Part shown: positions 58,069-64,000 of the stretch, piece after piece
Numbering within the stretch: position 1 is the stretch's first letter
How the letters are laid out: the number at the start of each line of letters is the position of its first letter
Assembly: GCA_965202895.1 (NCBI GenBank)
Contig: OZ241901.1
Span: 4,340,001-4,404,000 of the forward strand
DNA length: 64,000 bases
Origin: JAJDXW01 sp965202895
Lineage (GTDB): Bacteria > Pseudomonadota > Gammaproteobacteria > HK1
Direction of reading: 5' to 3'
The notes under the pieces: generated by a model
Seen by the model: the letters and a program-made list of their open reading frames with translations, nothing else
The model's database searches: none
Told to the model about the DNA's origin: nothing
Program-made: the position numbers and the translations under genes

Positions 58069-59391
58069 ATGGCCGAACCCGCGCCGCGTGCGGACGCGGC
58101 CCTCGCCGCCCCCGAAGACGGCCGGCCCCCGGCCTTCGATCCCGGCCAGCGGATCGAGGGCTTCGACGACGAGCTCGCGGCCGCGATCCGGGCCGAGGCG
58201 AATCGCCAGGAACTCCACCTCGAGCTCATCGCCTCGGAGAACTACGCGAGCCCGCGGGTGCTCGAGGCGCAGGGGTCGGTGCTCACCAACAAGTACGCGG
58301 AGGGCTATGCGGGGCGGCGCTACTACGGCGGGTGCGAGTTCGTCGACGTGGCGGAGTCGCTCGCGGTGGAGCGGGCGAAGCGGCTCTTCTCCGCGGACTA
58401 CGCCAACGTCCAGCCGCACTCCGGCTCCCAGGCGAACGCGGCCGCCTACCTCGCCCTCGCGGAGCCCGGCGACACCATCCTCGGCATGAGCCTCGCCGAG
58501 GGCGGGCACCTGACCCACGGCTCGCCCGTCAACTTCTCCGGCCAGGTCTTCCGCCCGGTGCAGTACGGGCTCGACGCCGGGTCGGGGGAGATCGACTACG
58601 AACAGGTCGAGGCGCTCGCCCGCGAGCACCGGCCCCGGATCATCGTGGCCGGCTTCTCCGCGTACTCGCGGGTGGTCGACTGGGCGCGCTTCCGCGCCAT
58701 CGCGGACGCGGCCGGCGCGTACTTCGTCGCCGACATGGCGCACGTCGCGGGGCTCGTCGCGGCCGGGCTCTATCCGAGCCCGGTCCCGCTCGCGGACGTG
58801 ACCACGACCACCACCCACAAGACCCTGCGCGGGCCGCGGGGGGGCCTCATCCTCGCCCGCGCCAACCCCGGGATCGAGAAGAAGCTCTCGTCGGTCGTGT
58901 TCCCCGGCCTGCAGGGCGGGCCCCTCATGCACGTCATCGCGGCCAAGGCGGTGGCGCTCGGGGAGGCCCTGGAGCCGGCCTTCGCCGCCTACCAGCGGGC
59001 GACCGTCGACAACGCCCGGCACATGGCGACCACCATCGAGGCGCGCAGCTACCCCATCGTGTCCGGCGGCACCGACAACCACCTGATGCTCATCGATCTC
59101 CGCCGGCGCGGGGGCCTCTCCGGCCGTGACGCGGAAGCCGCCCTCGGCCGCGCCCACATCACCGTCAACAAGAACATGGTGCCGAACGACCCCCGTTCGC
59201 CGTTCGTGACCAGCGGGCTCCGGATCGGGACCCCGGCCATGACCACCCGGGGGATGGGCGAGCCGGAGGCGGTCGAGGTCGCGCAGCGGATCTGCGACGT
59301 GCTCGACCACCCGGACGAGACGGAGGTGATCGAGCGGGTACGCGAAGCGGTGGTCGTGCTCTGCCGGCGCTTCCCCGTCTACCGCCGCTGA
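58069..59391 (+). CDS. glyA: Serine hydroxymethyltransferase
   Basis: It converts serine and tetrahydrofolate to glycine and 5,10-methylene-THF using PLP, in the cytoplasm. The 440-residue protein shows LIASENYAS, the EGYAGRRYYGG motif, DMAHVAGLVAAG and the PLP lysine in TTTTHKTLRGPRGG. The ATG at 58069 is chosen over an upstream in-frame ATG because AGGAG lies 7 nt before it. The N-terminus is about 20 residues longer than usual (Pro/Ala-rich). First gene of the plus-strand cluster; nrdR follows after 15 nt, an order common in gammaproteobacteria. Confidence 0.97.
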   Translation: MAEPAPRADAALAAPEDGRPPAFDPGQRIEGFDDELAAAIRAEANRQELHLELIASENYASPRVLEAQGSVLTNKYAEGYAGRRYYGGCEFVDVAESLAVERAKRLFSADYANVQPHSGSQANAAAYLALAEPGDTILGMSLAEGGHLTHGSPVNFSGQVFRPVQYGLDAGSGEIDYEQVEALAREHRPRIIVAGFSAYSRVVDWARFRAIADAAGAYFVADMAHVAGLVAAGLYPSPVPLADVTTTTTHKTLRGPRGGLILARANPGIEKKLSSVVFPGLQGGPLMHVIAAKAVALGEALEPAFAAYQRATVDNARHMATTIEARSYPIVSGGTDNHLMLIDLRRRGGLSGRDAEAALGRAHITVNKNMVPNDPRSPFVTSGLRIGTPAMTTRGMGEPEAVEVAQRICDVLDHPDETEVIERVREAVVVLCRRFPVYRR

Positions 59392-59406
59392 ACGGCCCGC
59401 CCGCCC

Positions 59407-59940
59407 GTGCGCTGCCCGCGCTGTTCGTCGGCAGACACCAGGGTCATCGATTCGCGCCCCGCGGCCGGCGGCGCGGAACGGCACCGCCGGCGCGAGTGCG
59501 GCGACTGCGGCGAGCGGTTCAGCACCCTGGAGAGGGCGGCGGAAGCGCTTCCCCAAGTCGTCAAGCGAAGCGGCGACCGGGCGGCCTTCGACCCCGGACG
59601 GCTGCGGGGGGCGATCCTGAGGGCGGTCGAGAAGCGCCCGGTCACCGCCGCCGACATCGACGCGGTGGTCGGACGGATCCGGCGCCGGCTTCCGCTCGAG
59701 GCGGGAGGCGAGCTCCTGTCCGCGCGGATCGGGGAATGGGTCATGGAGGAGCTCCGCGGCCTCGACCGCGTGGCCTACGTGCGGTTCGCGGCGGGGCGGC
59801 GGCGGTTCGTGGAGCTGGCCGAGCTTCCGGGGGCCGCCGCGGACCGGGCCCGCGGCGAGGTCCCGGCCGGGCGCCCCGCTCCCGGACCGTCGGGGGCCGA
59901 GCCGGATGGCCCCCAGCTTCCGCTCGCGCCGCGGGAATAG
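59407..59940 (+). CDS. nrdR: Transcriptional repressor NrdR
   Basis: A zinc-finger/ATP-cone repressor of ribonucleotide reductase genes. The zinc ribbon is CPRC..(about 28)..CGDCG at residues 3-34, and the ATP-cone (about 48-136) begins VVKRSGDRAAFDP. It starts with GTG at 59407, giving MRCPRC as in the family. At 177 residues it is some 20-25 longer than usual because of a Pro/Gly/Ala-rich C-terminal tail. It sits between glyA and ribD, its usual neighbours, and is probably co-transcribed. Confidence 0.95.
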   Translation: MRCPRCSSADTRVIDSRPAAGGAERHRRRECGDCGERFSTLERAAEALPQVVKRSGDRAAFDPGRLRGAILRAVEKRPVTAADIDAVVGRIRRRLPLEAGGELLSARIGEWVMEELRGLDRVAYVRFAAGRRRFVELAELPGAAADRARGEVPAGRPAPGPSGAEPDGPQLPLAPRE

Positions 59941-59951
59941 GCGCCGGGGCC

Positions 59952-61127
59952 GTGTCGGAGCACGAATTCCTCGCCCGGGCGCTCGCCCTCGCCCGCCGCG
60001 GGACGTTCACCGCCCACCCGAACCCCCGGGTGGGCTGCGTGCTGGTGCGCGGGGGAGGGATCGTCGGAGAAGGCTGGCACCGGGCGGCCGGTGAAGCCCA
60101 TGCCGAGGCGCGCGCCCTCGAAGCGGCGGGACCCGGGGCGCGGGGCGCGACCGCCTACGTCTCTCTGGAGCCCTGCTGCCACCAGGGCCGGACGCCGCCG
60201 TGCGCCGACGCCCTCATCGCGGCCGGCGTGCGCCGGGTGGTCGCCGCCGCGCGGGATCCCGATCCCCGGGTGGCGGGACGCGGGCTCGAGCGGCTGCGCG
60301 CGGCCGGCGTCGAGGCCGGGCTCACGGACTGTCCGCAGCTTGCGCGGGCCGCCTCGGACCTGAACGCCGGGTTCTTCAGGCGGGCCGCGGGCGGGCGGCC
60401 GTTCGTGCGCCTGAAGCTCGCGGCGAGCCTCGACGGGCGCACCGCCCTGCCGGACGGGTCGAGCCGATGGATCACCGGCGAGGAGGCCCGGCGCGACGTC
60501 CAGCGCTGGCGGGCGCGGGCGGGCGCCCTGCTCACCGGCGTCGGAACGGTGCTGGCCGACGATCCCCGCCTGACCATTCGCCCGGCGGAGCTCGACCTCC
60601 GGGACACCGGGGCCGGGCCGGAAGCCCCCCCCGATCCGCACCGCCTCCTCCGGGTCGTGCTCGATTCCCGGCTGCGGACGCCGCCCGCCTCCGCCCTCTT
60701 CGCATCCCCCGCCCCGGTCCTCGTCGCGGCCGTCGATGCGGCGGCGGGGGGCGGAGGGCGCGCGGACCGCCTCCGGGCGGCGGGGGCGGAGGTGGTCGCC
60801 TGCGGAGAGCGCGCGCCGGCGGGGGGCGGGCGCCCGCGCCGGGTCGATCCCGGCGCGCTCCTCCGCCTCCTCGGAGCACGCGGGATCAACGAGGTGCACG
60901 TCGAGTGCGGCCCGACCCTCGCGGGCGCGCTCGTCGCGGGCGGCCTGGTCGACGAGCTTCTGCTCTACCTCGCGCCGACCCTCCTCGGGAGCGGCTCGCG
61001 CCCGCTCCTCGACCTCCGCCCGCCTCCCGACATGGCGTCGCGGGCCGAGCTGCGGGTCCTCGAGACGGCATCGCTCGGAGGCGACCTCCGGGTGCGCGCG
61101 GCGGTCGGCGGAACCCCGCCTCTCTGA
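59952..61127 (+). CDS. ribD: Bifunctional riboflavin biosynthesis deaminase/reductase RibD
   Basis: It carries out steps 2 and 3 of riboflavin synthesis (pyrimidine deamination, then NADPH-dependent side-chain reduction). The deaminase domain (about 1-145) has the zinc motifs HAEARAL and PCCHQGRTPPC. The reductase domain (about 150-391) opens with RPFVRLKLAASLDGRTAL and contains GVGTVLADDPRL and VECGPTLAGAL. The GTG at 59952 (MSEHEF) is chosen because it gives the family N-terminus and lies 11 nt after nrdR; the frame extends further upstream only through nrdR. It is 391 residues, slightly longer than usual. Confidence 0.96.
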   Translation: MSEHEFLARALALARRGTFTAHPNPRVGCVLVRGGGIVGEGWHRAAGEAHAEARALEAAGPGARGATAYVSLEPCCHQGRTPPCADALIAAGVRRVVAAARDPDPRVAGRGLERLRAAGVEAGLTDCPQLARAASDLNAGFFRRAAGGRPFVRLKLAASLDGRTALPDGSSRWITGEEARRDVQRWRARAGALLTGVGTVLADDPRLTIRPAELDLRDTGAGPEAPPDPHRLLRVVLDSRLRTPPASALFASPAPVLVAAVDAAAGGGGRADRLRAAGAEVVACGERAPAGGGRPRRVDPGALLRLLGARGINEVHVECGPTLAGALVAGGLVDELLLYLAPTLLGSGSRPLLDLRPPPDMASRAELRVLETASLGGDLRVRAAVGGTPPL

Positions 61128-61139
61128 TAAGCTCTCCCG

Positions 61140-61736
61140 ATGTTCACCGGCATCATCGAGACGCGCGGGACGGTGACGCGCCTCGAAGCCCGGGGCGGCG
61201 ACGCGCGGATCGCGATCGACGCCCCGGACCTCGGCGAATTCCAGGTCGGGGACAGCATCGGCGTGAGCGGCGCGTGCCTCACCGCGGCCGCCCGCACCGA
61301 ACGCGGATTCGCCGCCGACGTGTCGCGCGAGACCCTCGACCGCACCACCCTCGGCGCGCTCGCCGCGGGCGCGGCCGTCAACCTGGAACGGTCGCTCACC
61401 CTCGCCTCCCCCCTCGGCGGGCACCTCGTCACCGGCCACGTGGACGGGATCGGGGAGCTGCTCTCGTGCGAGCCGGACGCGCGCTCCCGGCGGCTTCGCT
61501 TCCGGGCCCCGGAAGAGCTCGCGCGCTTCATCGCGGCCAAGGGGTCGGTCTGCGTGGACGGGGTGAGCCTCACCGTCAACGCGGTCGAAGGCCGGGAGTT
61601 CGAGGTCAACGTGATCCCCCACACCGCGGCGGCGACGACCCTCGGCGACACCAGCCCGGGGTCGCCCGTCAACCTCGAGGTCGACCTCATCGCCCGCTAC
61701 GTCGAGCGTCTGCTGGACGGAGCCCGGACCTCATGA
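61140..61736 (+). CDS. ribE: Riboflavin synthase alpha chain
   Basis: It dismutates two 6,7-dimethyl-8-ribityllumazine molecules to riboflavin. The 198-residue protein has the two lumazine-binding barrels: MFTGIIETRG, GVSGACLT, SLTLASPLGGHLVTGHVDG and VDGVSLTVN. The ATG at 61140 is 12 nt after ribD. Its stop overlaps the ribB start (ATGA at 61733), so the two are probably translationally coupled. Some databases name this gene ribC. Confidence 0.97.
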   Translation: MFTGIIETRGTVTRLEARGGDARIAIDAPDLGEFQVGDSIGVSGACLTAAARTERGFAADVSRETLDRTTLGALAAGAAVNLERSLTLASPLGGHLVTGHVDGIGELLSCEPDARSRRLRFRAPEELARFIAAKGSVCVDGVSLTVNAVEGREFEVNVIPHTAAATTLGDTSPGSPVNLEVDLIARYVERLLDGARTS

Positions 61737-62863
61737 GCGACAGGAGCGACCTCCCCCGCTTCCACTCCACCCAGACGCTCATCGAGGAGTTCCGGGACGG
61801 CCGGATGGTGGTGCTCGTGGACGACGAGAGCCGGGAGAACGAGGGGGACCTCGTGATCGCCGCGCAGCACGTGGCGCCGCACCACGTCAACTTCATGGCG
61901 CGCTACGCGCGGGGGCTCATCTGCCTGCCGATGACCGCGGAACGGTGCGACCGGATCGGCGTTCCGCCGATGGTCGAGCGCAACACCGAGCCGCACCGGA
62001 CGATGTTCACCGTCTCGATCGACGCGGCGGAGGGCGTGGGGACCGGCATCTCGGCCCACGACCGGGCGCTGACGATCCAGCGGGCGGTGGACCGGGACGC
62101 CCGGCCCGAGGACTTCGTGCAGCCCGGACACGTCTTCCCCCTGCGTGCGCAGGCGGGGGGGGTGCTCACCCGGGCCGGGCACACCGAGGCGGCCTGCGAC
62201 CTCGCCCGGCTCGCGGGCCTGGAGCCGGCCGCCGTCATCGTCGAGATCATGAACGAGGACGGCACCATGGCCCGGCGGCCGGACCTCGACGTGTTCGCGC
62301 GCGACCACCAGCTCAAGATCGGGACCATCGCGGACCTCATCGAGTACCGGATGCTGTACGAGCAGACGGTGGAGCGGGTCGGGGAGTGCCGGCTTCCGAC
62401 CCCGTTCGGCGAGTTCCGGATGATCGGCTACCGCGACGTGATCGACGGCGCGGTCCACCTCGCCCTGGTCATGGGAGACGTCGCCGGGGACGAGCCGGCT
62501 CTCATCCGGGTGCACGTCCAGGACTCCCTGCGCGACCTCGTGCACTCGCAGCGCCGCGACACCGGGTGGCCGCTCGGGGACGCCATGGACCGGGTGGCCC
62601 GCGAAGGCGCGGGAGTGGTGGTGGTGCTGCGCGAGGACGAACGCCCCCAGGACCTCATCCGCTCCTTCGAGTCGATGATGCGCTTCGACCAGGGCGACGA
62701 CACCGTGCCGCGCGAGTCGCGGGAGGACCTTCGCACCTACGGGGTGGGGGCCCGGATCCTGCTGGACCTCGGGGTGAGGCGGATGCGGGTGCTGAGCGCG
62801 CCGAAGCGGATCCACGGCCTGTCCGGGTTCGGGCTCGAGGTCGTCGAGTACGTCGAGAGCTGA
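61733..62863 (+). CDS. ribB: 3,4-dihydroxy-2-butanone-4-phosphate synthase with degenerate GTP cyclohydrolase II domain
   Basis: 376 residues. The N-terminal DHBP synthase domain (about 10-205) is intact: DDESRENEGDLVIAA, GGVLTRAGHTEAACDLARLA and RDHQLKIGTIADLIEYR. It makes the four-carbon unit from ribulose-5-phosphate. The C-terminal domain (about 212-376) has the GTP cyclohydrolase II fold pattern but lacks the zinc ligands: where the family has C-x10-C-x-C, this protein has VQDSLRDLVHSQRRDTGWPL with no cysteines. It therefore resembles the RibBX type, in which the second domain is not a working cyclohydrolase. A separate ribA would be needed elsewhere. It overlaps ribE by 4 nt. Confidence 0.93.
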   Translation: MSDRSDLPRFHSTQTLIEEFRDGRMVVLVDDESRENEGDLVIAAQHVAPHHVNFMARYARGLICLPMTAERCDRIGVPPMVERNTEPHRTMFTVSIDAAEGVGTGISAHDRALTIQRAVDRDARPEDFVQPGHVFPLRAQAGGVLTRAGHTEAACDLARLAGLEPAAVIVEIMNEDGTMARRPDLDVFARDHQLKIGTIADLIEYRMLYEQTVERVGECRLPTPFGEFRMIGYRDVIDGAVHLALVMGDVAGDEPALIRVHVQDSLRDLVHSQRRDTGWPLGDAMDRVAREGAGVVVVLREDERPQDLIRSFESMMRFDQGDDTVPRESREDLRTYGVGARILLDLGVRRMRVLSAPKRIHGLSGFGLEVVEYVES

Positions 62864-62934
62864 TCCGGGCCGGAGCGGAGGCCGGAGCCGGGGTCGGAGC
62901 CGGACGCAGCAGAGCAGAGCGGAGCGGAGCGAGC

Positions 62935-63405
62935 ATGGCCCACTACGACGTCGTCCCGGGAGAGTACGAGGCCGCCGGAGCACAGGTCGGCATCGTGGCC
63001 GCCCGTTTCAACGCGCGGTTCGTCGACCGGTTGCTCGAAGGCGCGGTCCGGGTGCTGGGCCGGCACGGGGTGGCGGACCCGACCGTCCTCCGGGTGCCGG
63101 GGGCCTTCGAACTCCCCCTCGCCGCCCGCCGCCTGGCCGGGGTGCGCGGCATCGAGGCGGTGATCGCCCTCGGCGCCGTCGTCCGGGGGGAGACCCCCCA
63201 TTTCGACCACGTGGCCGCGAGCTGCGCTCAGGGCCTGATGAGCGCCGGGCTCGATCGGGGGGTCCCCGTCGTCTTCGGCGTCCTGACCACCGAGAACGAC
63301 GACCAGGCGGCCGCCCGCTCCGGCGGAGCGCACGGCAACAAGGGGGAAGAGGCCGCCCTCGCCGCCCTCGAAATGATCACCCTCCTGCGGCGCGCGCCGC
63401 GCTGA
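62935..63405 (+). CDS. ribH: 6,7-dimethyl-8-ribityllumazine synthase
   Basis: It condenses the RibD product with the DHBP synthase product to lumazine, forming a multimeric shell in the cytoplasm. The 156-residue protein shows ARFNARFVDRLLEGA, VPGAFELPLAARRLA, GAVVRGETPHFDHVA (catalytic His) and GVLTTENDDQA with NKGEEAA. ATG 62935. The 71-nt gap after ribB is the only notable one in the cluster and contains a run of GGAGC-like repeats (62875-62932) that may also supply the ribosome site. Confidence 0.97.
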   Translation: MAHYDVVPGEYEAAGAQVGIVAARFNARFVDRLLEGAVRVLGRHGVADPTVLRVPGAFELPLAARRLAGVRGIEAVIALGAVVRGETPHFDHVAASCAQGLMSAGLDRGVPVVFGVLTTENDDQAAARSGGAHGNKGEEAALAALEMITLLRRAPR

Positions 63406-63412
63406 GCGGAGC

Positions 63413-63928
63413 GTGGGCGCCCCCCCGGACAGGACCGCGGCCCGGCGGCGCGGGGGCGGCGGCGCGCGCCGCCGGGCCCGCGCCGCCACGGTCCAGGCAC
63501 TCTACCAGTGGCACATGACCGGCCAGGACGCGGCCGAGATCGAGGGCCAGTTCCTGGCCGAGCGGCTCGCCGGCGATGATGCGCCGGCGGTGGACCGGGG
63601 CTTCTTCCACGACCTCCTGCACGGCGTAGCCGGCGCCGCGGAGAAGCTCGACCGACGCCTCGAGCCGCTCCTCGACCGGCCGGTGGCCCAGGTCGACCCG
63701 GTGGAACGCGCCATCCTGCGGCTCGGCGCCTTCGAGCTCGTCGAGCGAAGCGAGATCCCGACCGGGGTGACGATCAACGAAGCGGTGGAGCTCGCCAAGA
63801 CCTTCGGCGGAGAGAACGGCCATCGCTACGTGAACGGCGTGCTCGACCGGCTGGCCCGCGACGTCCGGCCCGGCGCGGGACGCCCCCCGCCCGGCCGGCC
63901 GGCCGGACCGGGACGGGATCGGAGATGA
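63413..63928 (+). CDS. nusB: Transcription antitermination factor NusB
   Basis: It binds boxA RNA with NusE (S10) in rRNA antitermination. The 171-residue all-helical protein has RARAATVQALYQWHMTGQD, VAQVDPVERAILRLGAFEL, IPTGVTINEAVELAKTFGG and the ending HRYVNGVLDRLA. The GTG at 63413 is 7 nt after ribH; the first 20 residues are Arg/Gly-rich and the Pro/Gly C-terminal tail is an extension beyond the family core. ribH-nusB is the expected order. Confidence 0.95.
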   Translation: MGAPPDRTAARRRGGGGARRRARAATVQALYQWHMTGQDAAEIEGQFLAERLAGDDAPAVDRGFFHDLLHGVAGAAEKLDRRLEPLLDRPVAQVDPVERAILRLGAFELVERSEIPTGVTINEAVELAKTFGGENGHRYVNGVLDRLARDVRPGAGRPPPGRPAGPGRDRR

Positions 63929-64000
63929 CGGGTCGGGCGCAGCGAAGCCGCCCCTCACCCGGCCGCCGCGGCGGTCGCGCTCGGAAACGGAACCTGGACA
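63925..64000 (+). CDS. Possible start of the next gene (partial)
   Basis: An ATG overlapping the nusB stop (ATGA) opens a frame that stays open to the window end (MTGRAQRSRPSPG...). In gammaproteobacteria thiL often follows nusB, but these 25 Arg-rich residues do not look like ThiL. It may be a true N-terminus or chance. Confidence 0.25.
   Translation, partial: MTGRAQRSRPSPGRRGGRARKRNLD

Overview
The window is very GC-rich and looks like a proteobacterial chromosome, most likely gammaproteobacterial. The main pointer is the gene order glyA-nrdR-ribD-ribE-ribB(A)-ribH-nusB at the right end (58069-63928, all plus strand), a conserved housekeeping cluster in that group. Giant surface proteins built from LRR, FN3, cadherin-like and Calx-beta modules, many dispersed hairpin repeats and mobile-element debris suggest a symbiont or particle/host-associated lifestyle. 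That last point is inference.

Layout. (1) 1-8439, minus: the 5' part of one giant secreted repeat protein, running off the left edge. (2) 8440-12093: an accessory gap with a truncated transposase, an IS3-family element inserted against it (9358-10726), a 74-bp tandem repeat, a 300-bp hairpin repeat, a small plus-strand membrane/coiled-coil gene (11333-11704) and palindromic repeats. (3) 12094-51453, minus: one uninterrupted 13,119-residue reading frame, over 60% of the window. It has a signal peptide, a duplicated FN3/plant-type-LRR head, cadherin/PKD/He_PIG-like modules, an array of Calx-beta domains, a very long array of about 115-residue beta modules with a 3.13-kb higher-order period, and a C-terminal outer-membrane beta-barrel ending in Trp. 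A 16-base homopolymer lies 10 nt upstream of its start codon. (4) 51454-58068: an accessory region with an inverted copy of the 300-bp hairpin repeat, four paralogous minus-strand genes for small membrane-anchored coiled-coil proteins (52480, 55395, 56235 and 57299) and an Rpn-family nuclease gene (53276-54334) with a strong internal start. (5) 58069-64000: glyA, nrdR, the riboflavin genes and nusB.

How the parts may work together. The right-hand block makes one-carbon units and riboflavin and includes two regulators (NrdR, NusB). The rest looks like a variable surface locus. Two giant adhesin-like genes share modules, one with a slippage-prone tract at its start, and both sides carry short membrane-tethered coiled-coil proteins whose lengths differ by 7- and 11-residue steps. 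The best candidates for something new are the coiled-coil family, the homopolymer at the giant gene's start, the inverted repeats around the giant gene and the intragenic start in the Rpn gene. No functional link between the coiled-coil proteins and the giant proteins can be shown from sequence alone.
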